Positions 1 to 7,892 are shown, counted from the first letter of the stretch. The stretch is 64,000 nucleotides of DNA from Sva-07 sp963715825 (GCA_963715825.1 CAVQSI010000020.1:1-64000); one strand, 5' to 3'. Notes: a model not told the origin generated them from the letters alone. Numbers and translations are program-made.

Positions 1-1
1 G

Positions 2-75
2 TGCCCCGGGTCGGACTCGAACCGACACTTGACGGTGTTTGAGACCGTTGCCTCTGCCAATTGGGCTACCGGGGC
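2..75 (-). tRNA. tRNA-Leu (anticodon CAA), short variable arm
   Basis: Reading the minus strand from 75 to 2 gives a full cloverleaf: 7-bp acceptor stem (69-75 with 3-9), T arm with loop TTCGAGT (10-26), and anticodon stem ACGGT/ACCGT around loop CTCAAAC (37-43), so the anticodon is CAA (UUG codon, leucine). The discriminator base is A. The variable region is only 5 nt (27-31), whereas bacterial tRNA-Leu normally has a long class II variable arm. The CCA end cannot be judged because the window starts here. Confidence 0.88.
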
Positions 76-139
76 GCTGTGCGACGGCGAGACTAGCGGG
101 CTTACCCGACGGTAGCTCGTACGGCGCCGAGCAGAGGTC

Positions 140-145
140 TAGCCT
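140..145 (+). promoter_or_regulatory. -10 box TAGCCT of fabD (leaderless)
   Basis: TAGCCT lies 7 nt upstream of the fabD ATG at 153 and there is no Shine-Dalgarno sequence between them. This matches the TANNNT-to-start spacing of leaderless actinobacterial mRNAs. Confidence 0.5.
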
Positions 146-152
146 GCCGACA

Positions 153-1331
153 ATGCTCGCTTTCACCTTCCCGGGCCAAGGGTCGCAACGACCTGGCATG
201 GGGCTTCCCTGGCGCGATCACGAGAGTTGGGAACTGATCGACGAGGCCAGCGACATCGCCGGCCGCGACATCGGCGCTCTGCTCTGCGACGCCAACGCCG
301 ACCAACTCCGAGACACCCGCAACGCCCAGCTCACCACATTCGTGTCGAGCCTGATGGTGCTCGACGCGGTCGAGCGCCTCGGCATCGTCCCGAACTACTG
401 CGCCGGCCACAGCCTCGGCGAGTACACCGCGCTCACCGCCACCGGCGCGCTCGGCTTCGACGACGGGATCCGACTCGTGTGCGAGCGCAGCGCTGCGATG
501 CACGATGCCGGACTCGCTCAGCCCGGCACGATGGCCGCCGTCCTCGGCCTCGACGACGACCAGGTCGACGTTGCCTGCCGACGAGCCGATGCCGACGTGT
601 GGGTGGCCAACTACAACGCACCGGGCCAGGTCGTCATCGCCGGCTCGCCCGATGGTGTCGACGCAGCGGCAGCGCACGCCAAGGACCTCGGAGCGAAGAA
701 GGTCATGCCACTACAGGTCGCCGGCGCCTTCCACACGCCCTTCATGACCGCAGCCCGCGACCGCCTGCGCGCGGCCCTCGCCGAGGCCGACCCCCGCGAC
801 AGCGACGTACCGGTGGTCTCGAACGTCGACGCCCTGCTGCACGACCAGGCAGCCGACTGGGCGACCCTGCTGTCGGCACAGCTGTCGAGCCCTGTGCGGT
901 GGAAGCACTCGCTGCTCACGCTCGCCGACAGCGGCGTCACCGACTTCGCCGAGCTCGGCCCGGGCGCAGTGCTCACCGGGATGGCCAAACGGACCGTGTC
1001 GAGCAGCCGGACGATCTCGGTGGCCACGCCCGAGGACCTCGACAAGCTCCTGGAATGGGTCGGCGCCGCCACCACCTCCGGCCCGCGTCAGCAGGAGGGT
1101 GAGCACCTCTTCGCCGTCGAGCGGCTGGTCGTCAGCCCGGCTGCTGGCCTCTTCACCCCGATCGCAGCGCTGCGCGAGGGGTCCACGATCGACGTCGGCA
1201 CCGTCGTCGGCCACGTCGGCGACGTCGAGGTGCGCTCGCCGTTCGCCGGTGTCCTGCAGAGCTTCATCGCGCTCGACACCGAGCGCGTCACCACCCGTCA
1301 GCCGATCGCCTGGCTGCGCACCGAACCATGA
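153..1331 (+). CDS. fabD: Malonyl-CoA:ACP transacylase with C-terminal biotinyl/lipoyl-like domain
   Basis: FabD moves malonyl groups from CoA to acyl carrier protein, the entry step of type II fatty-acid synthesis in the cytoplasm. The 392-residue protein has the oxyanion motif GQGSQ (about residues 8-12) and the nucleophile motif GHSLG with Ser87, followed by the usual small ferredoxin-like insert. FabD is normally about 300-310 residues. Here an extra C-terminal segment (about 318-392) reads like a biotinyl/lipoyl domain (SPAAGLF, EGSTIDVGTVVG, SPFAGVL, QPIAWLR), but the lysine turn is replaced by DVEVRSPF. The ATG at 153 is preferred because the protein then begins directly at the FabD core and a -10 box lies 7 nt upstream. 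It is first of the operon fabD-fabH-fabG-acpP-fabF; fabH starts 16 nt downstream. Confidence 0.93.
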   Translation: MLAFTFPGQGSQRPGMGLPWRDHESWELIDEASDIAGRDIGALLCDANADQLRDTRNAQLTTFVSSLMVLDAVERLGIVPNYCAGHSLGEYTALTATGALGFDDGIRLVCERSAAMHDAGLAQPGTMAAVLGLDDDQVDVACRRADADVWVANYNAPGQVVIAGSPDGVDAAAAHAKDLGAKKVMPLQVAGAFHTPFMTAARDRLRAALAEADPRDSDVPVVSNVDALLHDQAADWATLLSAQLSSPVRWKHSLLTLADSGVTDFAELGPGAVLTGMAKRTVSSSRTISVATPEDLDKLLEWVGAATTSGPRQQEGEHLFAVERLVVSPAAGLFTPIAALREGSTIDVGTVVGHVGDVEVRSPFAGVLQSFIALDTERVTTRQPIAWLRTEP

Positions 1332-1347
1332 GCGAGTCGGACTGAGC

Positions 1348-2328
1348 ATGCCCAAGGTTCCGACGGGCGTCCGGGGTGCGGCGATCACCGGGTGGGGCAC
1401 GGCGCTGCCCGACCAGGTCGTCACGAACCACGACCTCGAACGCACGCTCGACACCAACCACGACTGGATCGTCGAACGCACCGGCATCCGCGAACGACGC
1501 GTCGGGGGCACCACTGCCGGACTGTCGGTCGAAGCCGGACGCCAGGCCATCGAACGCGCCGGTCTGCAGCCCGACGACATCGACGCCCTCGTGCTGGCGA
1601 CCACCACGCCCGACCGCGCCGTGCCGGGCACGTCGTCCACCGTGCAGCATGCCCTCGGGCTGACGTGCGGCGCCTACGACCTCAACGCCGCCTGCTCGGG
1701 CTGGGTCTACGGGCTGGTCAACGCGCACGGGTTGATCGCGCTCGGCGCCGAGAAGGTGCTGGTGATCGGCACGGACACGCTGGCGCGCATCACCGACTGG
1801 GACGACCGCAACACGGCCATCCTGTTCGCCGACGGATCGGGCGCCGCCGTCCTCGAAGCCGTCGACGGCGGCGGCCAGCTGCTCGGCTGGCATCTCAGCG
1901 CCGACGGCAGCGCCGAGGACGCCTTGTACGCCGAGGTCGGCGGCAAGCTCCAGATGGAGGGCCGCGAGGTGTTCCGACGTGCGGTACGGCTGATGGCCGA
2001 CTCGGCGACCGCCTCGATGGAGGCCGCCGGGGTCACCGCCGACGACCTCGCCCTCGTCATCCCACACCAGGCCAACGTCCGCATCATCTCGGCATCGCTG
2101 GACCGGCTCGGGATCGGACTCGACCGGGCCTCGATCGTGCTGCACCACACCGGCAACACCTCGGCGGCGTCGATTCCGCTCGCGCTCGCCGACGCCTTGG
2201 ATCGCGGTCGGATATGCCAGGGTGATCTCGTGTTGTTCGTCGGATTCGGTGCGGGGATGACCGCCGCCAGTGCGGTGGTTCGATGGAGCGCCAGCGTGTC
2301 GGCGCCGATGCAGCGGGGGTTGCAGTGA
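1348..2328 (+). CDS. fabH: 3-oxoacyl-ACP synthase III (KAS III)
   Basis: FabH condenses an acyl-CoA primer with malonyl-ACP to start fatty-acid chains. The 326-residue product shows the KAS III triad: Cys116 in NAACSGW, His in IPHQANVR and Asn in HHTGNTSAASIP. Its N-terminus (GWGTALP, NHDWIVERTGIRERR) is typical of the family. ATG 1348 is chosen because it places the start just before the conserved strand; it is 16 nt after the fabD stop, so co-transcription is expected. The last codons run into a set of 12-bp repeats. Confidence 0.95.
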   Translation: MPKVPTGVRGAAITGWGTALPDQVVTNHDLERTLDTNHDWIVERTGIRERRVGGTTAGLSVEAGRQAIERAGLQPDDIDALVLATTTPDRAVPGTSSTVQHALGLTCGAYDLNAACSGWVYGLVNAHGLIALGAEKVLVIGTDTLARITDWDDRNTAILFADGSGAAVLEAVDGGGQLLGWHLSADGSAEDALYAEVGGKLQMEGREVFRRAVRLMADSATASMEAAGVTADDLALVIPHQANVRIISASLDRLGIGLDRASIVLHHTGNTSAASIPLALADALDRGRICQGDLVLFVGFGAGMTAASAVVRWSASVSAPMQRGLQ

Positions 2329-2367
2329 GATTCGCAGTGAGATTTGCAGCGACGGTTGCAGCGAGGG
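2320..2367 (+). repeat. Four 12-bp imperfect tandem repeats at the fabH-fabG junction
   Basis: The unit TTGCAGYGAGRK recurs at 2320, 2332, 2344 and 2356 with 1-3 changes. The first copy holds the fabH stop codon and the last copy supplies the purine-rich GAGGGG just upstream of the fabG GTG start. Twelve-base units keep the frame, so copy number could alter the intergenic spacing or an N-terminal extension. Confidence 0.7.
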
Positions 2368-2374
2368 GCTCGTC

Positions 2375-3082
2375 GTGAGCCGGGTGGTGTTGATCACCGG
2401 CGGCGCCCGTGGCATCGGCCTTGCCTGCGCGGAGCGCTTCGCAGCGCTGGGCGACCGCGTCGCGGTGACGTACAACTCGTCGCCGCCGCCCGACGGGTTC
2501 TTCGCCGTGCGGTGCGACGTCACGTCGACCGACGACGTCGATGCCGCTTTCAGCGCCGTCGAGGAACACTTCGGCGACCCGGTCGAGATCCTGGTGTCGA
2601 ACGCCGGGATCACACGCGACGGCCTGCTGCTGCGCATGTCCGAGGACGACTTCACGTCCGTCATCGACGCCAACCTGACGGCGGCCTACCGGGTCGTCAA
2701 GCGCGCCAGCCGCTCGATGCTCAAGGCGCGACGTGGGCGCATCGTGCTCGTGTCGTCGGTGGTCGGGCTCCTCGGCTCGGCCGGCCAGGCGAACTACGCC
2801 GCGTCGAAGGCGGGGTTGGTCGGCTTCGCCCGATCGATCGCCCGCGAGCTCGGCTCTCGCTCGATCACTGTCAATGTTGTTGCGCCCGGTCCGGTCGCCA
2901 CCGACATGACCGCAGCACTCGGCGACGACCGCATGGCCGAACTCACCTCGATGGTGCCACTGCAGCGCGTCGCCGAACCGGGCGAGATCGCCGGGGTCGT
3001 CACCTTCCTCGCTTCCGACGACGCCGCCTACATCACCGGTGCCGTCATCCCCGTCGACGGCGGACTCGGCATGGGACACTGA
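2375..3082 (+). CDS. fabG: 3-oxoacyl-ACP reductase
   Basis: FabG is an NADPH-dependent short-chain dehydrogenase that reduces 3-oxoacyl-ACP in the elongation cycle. The 235-residue protein has the Rossmann motif GGARGIG near the N-terminus, NAG, and the catalytic Ser...Tyr-x-x-x-Lys set (SSVVGLLGS, YAASK), then PGPVATDM and the C-terminal GGLGMGH. The GTG at 2375 follows the ribosome-binding site GAGGGG by 5-6 nt and begins directly at the first beta strand, so longer in-frame starts inside the repeats are less likely. It sits in the fab operon between fabH and acpP. Confidence 0.93.
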   Translation: MSRVVLITGGARGIGLACAERFAALGDRVAVTYNSSPPPDGFFAVRCDVTSTDDVDAAFSAVEEHFGDPVEILVSNAGITRDGLLLRMSEDDFTSVIDANLTAAYRVVKRASRSMLKARRGRIVLVSSVVGLLGSAGQANYAASKAGLVGFARSIARELGSRSITVNVVAPGPVATDMTAALGDDRMAELTSMVPLQRVAEPGEIAGVVTFLASDDAAYITGAVIPVDGGLGMGH

Positions 3083-3165
3083 GCCCGTCCGAATCGGACG
3101 TCGAGAACATCGGATCACCCGGTCCGGTGTGCCACACTGCAACATCCACCGACAAGGAGAACACC

Positions 3166-3402
3166 GTGGACCCAGAACTGTTTGCCCGTTTCCGCAAGTG
3201 CGCCGTCGAGGTGCTGTCCGTCGAGGAGAGCGCCGTCGTCCCCGAGGCCAACTTCGGTGACGATCTCGACGCCGACAGCCTCGACCTGGTCGAGCTCGTG
3301 ATGGCCCTCGAAGAGGAATTCGACGTGGCGGTCCCGGAAGAAGAACTCGAAGGCGTCGAGACGGTCCAGCAGGCCTACGACATCGTCGCCGCGAAGCTGT
3401 GA
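3166..3402 (+). CDS. acpP: Acyl carrier protein
   Basis: This small acidic carrier (78 residues) is loaded with 4'-phosphopantetheine and shuttles acyl chains between the Fab enzymes. The attachment serine lies in DADSLDLVEL. The GTG start at 3166 is preceded by AAGGAGAA at good spacing. The stop codon overlaps the fabF start by 4 bases (GTGA at 3399), so translation of the two is probably coupled. Confidence 0.95.
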   Translation: MDPELFARFRKCAVEVLSVEESAVVPEANFGDDLDADSLDLVELVMALEEEFDVAVPEEELEGVETVQQAYDIVAAKL

Positions 3403-4592
3403 CCGGCGGCGGCCGTCGGGTCGCCGTCACGGGTCTCGGCGTCGTCGCCCCCACCGGGATCGGTCGCGCTGCGTTCTGGGACGGCCTGCTCGGCCCCGGG
3501 ATCACCAACGGTCAGTCGATCACGATCGACGAGTGGGATCCCGCCCCGTACTTCGACAACCCCAAGCAGGCTCGTCGCACCGACCGCGTCGAGCAGTTCG
3601 CCGTCGCGGCCGCCGCTGAGGCATTCGAACAGGCGGGCGGCGTCGGCGCCATCGGTGTCGACGCGACTCGATTCGGCACGATCTTCGCCACCGGCGTCGG
3701 CGGGCTCCACACCATCGAGGAGCAGGTCGAGGTCCGCCTCGAGAAGGGTGAACGTCGCGTCTCGCCGTTCCTCGTACCGATGATGATGGCCAACGCATCC
3801 GGTGCGTCGATCTCGATGCGCTACGGGCTGCAGGGCCCGGCCGAGACGATCTGCACCGCCTGCGCGGCCGGCTCCCACGCCATTGCCTACGCCGCTCGGC
3901 TGATCCGGTGGGGCGTCGTCGATGCGGTCGCCACCGGGGGCAGCGAGGCGGCGGCGACGCTCACTGCACTCGCCGGTTTCGGCAACATGACGGCGCTCAC
4001 CAGCTCCGGCGTCAGCCGTCCCTTCGACGTCCAACGTGACGGCTTCGTCCTCGGCGAAGGCGCCGCGGTCCTCGTGCTCGAGGAGTGGTCGAACGCCGTC
4101 GATCGTGGCGCGCCCATTCTCGGGGAGATCCTCGGCGGAGCCAGCACCGCCGACGCCCACCACATCACCGCCCCCTCACCCGGCGGTGTCGGGGCGATCG
4201 CCTGCATGCGACTGGCGCTCGCGGAGTCCGGGCTCGAACCCGGCGACGTCAAACAGGTCAATGCGCACGGCACGTCGACACCGCTCAACGACGCCGCGGA
4301 GGCTGCCGCGATCACCGAGGTGTTCGGCGCCGGCAAGGTTCCCGTCGTGTCCACCAAGGGCGTCACGGGCCACGCGCTCGGTGCCGCCGGCGCACTCGAG
4401 GCCGCAGCGGCGCTGCTGTCGATCGAGCATCGCCTGATCCCGCCGACCGCGAACACCACGACGATCAGCGACGACATGGACATCGACCTCGTCATCGGCG
4501 ACCCGCGACCCTGGGAGCCCGGGCCCGTGATCTCGAACAACTTCGGCTTCGGCGGCCACAACGGCTCCGTCGTCGTCGCGCCACCGGGCTGA
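3399..4592 (+). CDS. fabF: 3-oxoacyl-ACP synthase II (KAS II)
   Basis: FabF elongates acyl-ACP with malonyl-ACP. The 397-residue protein has the thiolase-fold landmarks of KAS II: catalytic Cys155 in TACAAGSH, His in NAHGTSTPLND, Lys/His in KGVTGHALGAAGALE, and the C-terminal NNFGFGGHN loop. The GTG start overlaps the acpP stop by 4 nt. It ends the plus-strand fab operon and converges on fabZ. No FabI-type enoyl reductase is visible in this window. Confidence 0.95.
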   Translation: MTGGGRRVAVTGLGVVAPTGIGRAAFWDGLLGPGITNGQSITIDEWDPAPYFDNPKQARRTDRVEQFAVAAAAEAFEQAGGVGAIGVDATRFGTIFATGVGGLHTIEEQVEVRLEKGERRVSPFLVPMMMANASGASISMRYGLQGPAETICTACAAGSHAIAYAARLIRWGVVDAVATGGSEAAATLTALAGFGNMTALTSSGVSRPFDVQRDGFVLGEGAAVLVLEEWSNAVDRGAPILGEILGGASTADAHHITAPSPGGVGAIACMRLALAESGLEPGDVKQVNAHGTSTPLNDAAEAAAITEVFGAGKVPVVSTKGVTGHALGAAGALEAAAALLSIEHRLIPPTANTTTISDDMDIDLVIGDPRPWEPGPVISNNFGFGGHNGSVVVAPPG

Positions 4593-4600
4593 CGATCACG

Positions 4601-4620
4601 TCTGGGGTCTGACCCCGGCG
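4601..4620. repeat. Short GGGGT-ctg-ACCCC hairpin between convergent fabF and fabZ
   Basis: A 5-bp inverted repeat (4604-4608 with 4612-4616) lies in the 54-nt gap between two converging genes. It may be a weak bidirectional terminator; there is no T tract. Confidence 0.35.
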
Positions 4621-4646
4621 TCAGGTTCGCCCGACTGACAACGACG

Positions 4647-5084
4647 TCAGGCGTCGGCGAGCACGAACAGCAGGTCGCACTGGCACGCGACGTCGCCCCG
4701 GACCAACGCTCTGCCCGAGCCCTTGCCGGCGCGCGCCGACATGCGACCCAACTCGACTTCCAGAACGAGCTCGTCGCCGGGCACCACCTGCCTGCGGAAG
4801 CGTGCACCGTCCAGTCCTCCGAAGAGCGGCAGCTTGCCGGCGAACTTCGGATCGGCCAGCACCGCAGCGGCGCCGACCTGGGCGATCGCTTCGCACATCA
4901 GCACCCCGGGCAGCGTCGGGCGACCGGGAAAATGGCCGGCGAAGAAGTACTCGTCGCCGGTCAGGCGCCACACCCCCGACGCCGACTCGCCGGGGACGAT
5001 CGACAGCAGTTCGTCGACGAACAGGAACGGCGGCCGGTGCGGCAACAGCTCCTCGGGTCGAGGCAGTGCAGAAGAGGTCGACAT
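4647..5084 (-). CDS. fabZ: 3-hydroxyacyl-ACP dehydratase
   Basis: This is a 145-residue hot-dog fold dehydratase that removes water from 3-hydroxyacyl-ACP to give the 2-enoyl form. It starts with LLPHRPPFLFVD and has the signature GHFPGRPTLPGVLMCEAIAQ, which carries the catalytic His and Glu. The length fits FabZ. The ATG at 5084 overlaps the TGA of the upstream zinc-ribbon gene (ATGA), so the two are probably translated together. It points toward the fab operon, giving a complete condensation-reduction-dehydration set in 5 kb. Confidence 0.92.
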   Translation of the reverse strand: MSTSSALPRPEELLPHRPPFLFVDELLSIVPGESASGVWRLTGDEYFFAGHFPGRPTLPGVLMCEAIAQVGAAAVLADPKFAGKLPLFGGLDGARFRRQVVPGDELVLEVELGRMSARAGKGSGRALVRGDVACQCDLLFVLADA

Positions 5085-5383
5085 CAGCGGGTCCAATCGG
5101 GTCGGCGGCGGGCGTGGGCGTGGTAGTGATCCGGGATCGAGCGCAGCGTGTCGTCGATCCAGAACGGTCCGGTACCCAACGACTCCATCACGGCGCCGAG
5201 CTTGGCGTGCAGTTCGGCGCGAACCTGCGGCGACGGCTCGGGGTCGTGTCGGCGCCACACCACCATCGGCACGGCACACGAATCGCACTCGGCGATCCAA
5301 CACAGCTCGTCGCTGTGGAACCACTCGGTGAATGGCGTCGCTTCGCAGAGCTCACAGGTCGAGGTGCCGTCCACACCTGGCAC
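5084..5383 (-). CDS. Small putative zinc-ribbon protein coupled to fabZ
   Basis: About 99 residues from the GTG at 5383; a second in-frame GTG at 5374 is equally possible. Two Cys-x-x-Cys pairs, CELC near the N-terminus and CDSC about 24 residues later, suggest one zinc site. The rest is Trp/His-rich (VVWRRHDPEPS, FWIDDTLRSIPDHYHAHA). I do not recognise a named family. Its stop overlaps the fabZ start by 4 nt, so it could be involved in lipid synthesis or its control, but this rests on position alone. Confidence 0.72.
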   Translation of the reverse strand: MPGVDGTSTCELCEATPFTEWFHSDELCWIAECDSCAVPMVVWRRHDPEPSPQVRAELHAKLGAVMESLGTGPFWIDDTLRSIPDHYHAHARRRPDWTR

Positions 5384-5394
5384 CGTACGCGAAT

Positions 5395-5423
5395 GAGGGA
5401 CCGGCCAGGAGGACCGGTCCCTC
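5395..5423 (-). terminator. Strong hairpin downstream of the fasciclin gene
   Basis: A perfect 10-bp stem, GAGGGACCGG (5395-5404) with CCGGTCCCTC (5414-5423), closes a 9-nt loop. It lies just after the minus-strand fasciclin gene and before the zinc-ribbon gene. There is no clear U tract, which is common for actinobacterial terminators. Confidence 0.65.
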
Positions 5424-5477
5424 ACCCGAAGGGGAGATTGCGTGACCGGAACGTCCGGTCAGTTGTTCAGTGGGTGA

Positions 5478-6092
5478 TCAGGCGGGGCAGGTCTCGAGGA
5501 ACGCTGCGACGTCGATGCTCGGCGGCACGATCACGGCGTCGATGGCGTGGACCACACCATTGCTGGCGGTGACGTCGGCCTGGACAACCGTGGCGTTGTT
5601 GAACATGACGCCGTCGGTCAGGTCGACCGTGACGTTCTCGCCCTGGACGGTCGGGACATCGCCGTCGGCGAGGTCACCCGACATCACGGCACCGGAGATC
5701 ACGTGGTACGTGAGGATGGCGCTCAGTGCGTCGACGTTCTCCTCGAGGAGGAGGCAGTCGACGAGGCCCTCGGGCAGTGCGGCGAACGCATCGTCGGTCG
5801 GCGCCAGGACGGTGAAGGGGCCTTCGCTCGACAGGGTCTCGACCAGGTCGGCGGCGGTGACCGCAGCGACCAGGGTCTCGAAGGAACCGGCGCCGACGGC
5901 GACGTCGACGATCGTGCCGGGCTCGTCGGCCATGTCGTCTTCTGCCATGGCGTCGGTGGTAGCGGGCGCCTCGGTGGCGGCCGGGGCGTCAGTGGCGGGG
6001 GTGGAGTCGTTGGAATCGCTGCCGCAGGCGGACAGCACGACGAGGCCGGTGACGGCGGCGACAGCGGCGAGACGGGTGGAGGACTTGCGCAT
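5478..6092 (-). CDS. Fasciclin (FAS1) domain lipoprotein
   Basis: A secreted, lipid-anchored protein of 204 residues. The N-terminus MRKSSTRLAAVAAVTG leads to the lipobox VLSAC (Cys about 23), then an Ala/Thr/Asp-rich linker (about 24-60) and one FAS1 domain with the family landmarks FTVLAPTDDAFAALP, YHVISGAV and NGVVHAIDAVIVPP. FAS1 domains mediate cell-surface adhesion. ATG 6092 is preferred over upstream starts because it begins the signal peptide and has AAAAGGATCC in front. Confidence 0.9.
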   Translation of the reverse strand: MRKSSTRLAAVAAVTGLVVLSACGSDSNDSTPATDAPAATEAPATTDAMAEDDMADEPGTIVDVAVGAGSFETLVAAVTAADLVETLSSEGPFTVLAPTDDAFAALPEGLVDCLLLEENVDALSAILTYHVISGAVMSGDLADGDVPTVQGENVTVDLTDGVMFNNATVVQADVTASNGVVHAIDAVIVPPSIDVAAFLETCPA

Positions 6093-6208
6093 GGGATGGA
6101 TCCTTTTTCGTAGGTCTGGTTGGGGAGTGTTCTGTTCACGCCGCATCGAGCGGAGTGACAGATCTACGACGCCGGCTCGGATCCGGATGACAATTCGGCA
6201 AAAAAGAT

Positions 6209-7639
6209 TCAGTCGTTGCCGGGACGGCGCTCGGACTCACGCTCGGGGTCGCCTGAGTAGCCCGGCGGGTACGTGGCAGCGAGTTCGTCGGCGGTGTGCG
6301 TGCGCTTGCGATACGCGTCAGCGGGCAGCAGGCCGACGATCGCCGCCATGATCCGCTTGGTGTCGGCTTCGAGCGACCGGCCGACCAGCTGCACCGGTTC
6401 GCCGACTCGGATCCGCACCGTGGGCGGATCGGTCAGGTTGAGCACGTTGGGGAGACGACTCGAACGCGGCCACACCCGCTCGGTACCCCACAGCCCGACG
6501 GGAATCACCGGGGCACCCGTCATCTGGGCCAGACGAGCCGCGCCCCATCGGCCCTTCGGCTTCTGGAAGAAGGCGGGCCCGCGAGGGATTGTGCCCTCCG
6601 GCATCATCGTGACCATCTCGCCGCCGTCGAGCGCAGCGGCAGCGGCCGCCAACGGCTCGTCGGATCCGGTTCCCCGGTCGACGCGGATCCCGCCCATCGC
6701 CGCGGCGAGCGGTCCGACGATCGGCGCGTCGAACACCTCCTTCTTGCCGAGGAAGCGAGCTGGACGCCCCGATTGGGCGATCGTGAGCGACATCGCTGCC
6801 ACGTCGAAGTAGCTGCGATGGTTGCCGACCAGGATCGCCGCACCGGAGGACGGGATGTGCTCGACGCCGTCGATGTCGAAGCGGGCATACGGGTACGCAG
6901 ACGGGCGGGCGAAGCGGAGCGCGATCTGCTGGAGTTCGAGGCCGATGACCGGGATCTTGAGCACGCCGGGCGACACGTCGAGGTTGAGCGTGGGCCAGCG
7001 ACGCGCTGCGGCGACGAGCACCATTCTCGGGTCGGGGTTGACCACGATCGGATGGCCGACGGCGGCAAGCATCGGCGTGTCGTAGACACTGTCGGAGTAG
7101 GCGTAGCTCTCGGCAAGGTCGATGTCGTGGCGTTCGGCCCACTCGGTGATCGCCGCCAGCTTGCCGGCCGACCACACGAACGGGCCGTCGAGGGTGCCGT
7201 CGTAGGTGCCGTCGGAGCGCACGCCGTAGCGCGTCGCCACCACGTCGTCGAGACCCAACCGGTCGGCGAACGGCTTGACCAGGTCGTAGGGCGTCGTCGT
7301 TGCGAGCACGATCGGACGTCCCGCTTCGCGGTGCGCGGCGAAGGCCGTTTCGGCGAAGGGCTGCACCATGGCACACAGGTCGTCGGCCACCGTCTCGGCC
7401 GCCGCGGCGACCGCAGCCTGCGACCGCCCGGTCGCCAACGACACCGCCTGACGCGCGAGCACCATCGAGGGCAGCGTCTCGCCGATCGCGTTGAACAACC
7501 CGAACAGCAAACGCTCCCCCGGTACCGGGTTGGGTCCGGTGAGCCCGGCCACGCGCATCGCCCCGGCGAACACTTCACCCGACGCACCCGACAGCAACGT
7601 GCGATCGAGGTCGAAGAAGGCAGCACCGGAGGAAGTCAC
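6209..7639 (-). CDS. HAD-IB phosphatase fused to 1-acylglycerol-3-phosphate acyltransferase (PlsC-like)
   Basis: The 476-residue protein has two enzymes. Residues 1-220 are a HAD-IB hydrolase (FFDLDRTLLSG with both motif-I aspartates; YSDSVYDTPML motif). Residues about 240-440 are a PlsC-type acyltransferase with the NHRSYFD box and PEGTIPRG. Such fusions are known in actinobacteria and are thought to act at the membrane on lysophosphatidic acid or related phosphate esters. The GTG at 7639 begins the protein right at the HAD strand. A 6C-like RNA lies just upstream. Confidence 0.9.
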   Translation of the reverse strand: MTSSGAAFFDLDRTLLSGASGEVFAGAMRVAGLTGPNPVPGERLLFGLFNAIGETLPSMVLARQAVSLATGRSQAAVAAAAETVADDLCAMVQPFAETAFAAHREAGRPIVLATTTPYDLVKPFADRLGLDDVVATRYGVRSDGTYDGTLDGPFVWSAGKLAAITEWAERHDIDLAESYAYSDSVYDTPMLAAVGHPIVVNPDPRMVLVAAARRWPTLNLDVSPGVLKIPVIGLELQQIALRFARPSAYPYARFDIDGVEHIPSSGAAILVGNHRSYFDVAAMSLTIAQSGRPARFLGKKEVFDAPIVGPLAAAMGGIRVDRGTGSDEPLAAAAAALDGGEMVTMMPEGTIPRGPAFFQKPKGRWGAARLAQMTGAPVIPVGLWGTERVWPRSSRLPNVLNLTDPPTVRIRVGEPVQLVGRSLEADTKRIMAAIVGLLPADAYRKRTHTADELAATYPPGYSGDPERESERRPGND

Positions 7640-7709
7640 GTGTCGAGACTATGCCTGGCACGCCAGGTCGACCCGTACGCTGATCCGCCGCCGGCTCGAA
7701 CCTGGCCCG

Positions 7710-7836
7710 AAAAATGGGAAAGACCCGGATGGGGGATCCGGGTCTCTCAACCAAGAGAAGTCCGCCGGTTGGGGGAACCGGCGTGTGGACTTCTCTATCG
7801 AGTGGAACATGGGGGGTGTTCGCACTGCGATTTGCT
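7710..7836 (-). ncRNA. 6C-like small RNA
   Basis: Read on the minus strand, two strong hairpins carry C-run loops: GCCGGTT-CCCCC-AACCGGC with an outer AGAAGTCC/GGACTTCT stem (7756-7794), and AGACCCGGAT-CCCCC-ATCCGGGTCT (7721-7745) followed by a T-rich tail ending in five Ts (7714-7710). This is the layout of the actinobacterial 6C RNA: two hairpins with conserved C-rich loops, the last doubling as terminator. A third C run lies at 7811-7816. From memory, the mycobacterial 6C RNA also lies next to a HAD-family gene. The 5' end is inferred from the promoter below. Loops have five rather than six Cs. Confidence 0.72.
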
Positions 7837-7842
7837 TGTGAA

Positions 7843-7871
7843 AGTATGCACGTGAACAAGCGATCGTGCAA
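7843..7871 (-). promoter_or_regulatory. Promoter of the 6C-like RNA
   Basis: On the minus strand TTGCAC (7871-7866) and CATACT (7848-7843) are spaced by 17 nt, which places the transcript start near 7836. Confidence 0.45.
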
Positions 7872-7892
7872 GTAGAACAAAGAGATACTTGG

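Noticed and set aside
5384..5477. A riboswitch between the zinc-ribbon and fasciclin genes
   Set aside because: It lies downstream of the fasciclin gene; the simple 10-bp hairpin is better explained as a terminator.
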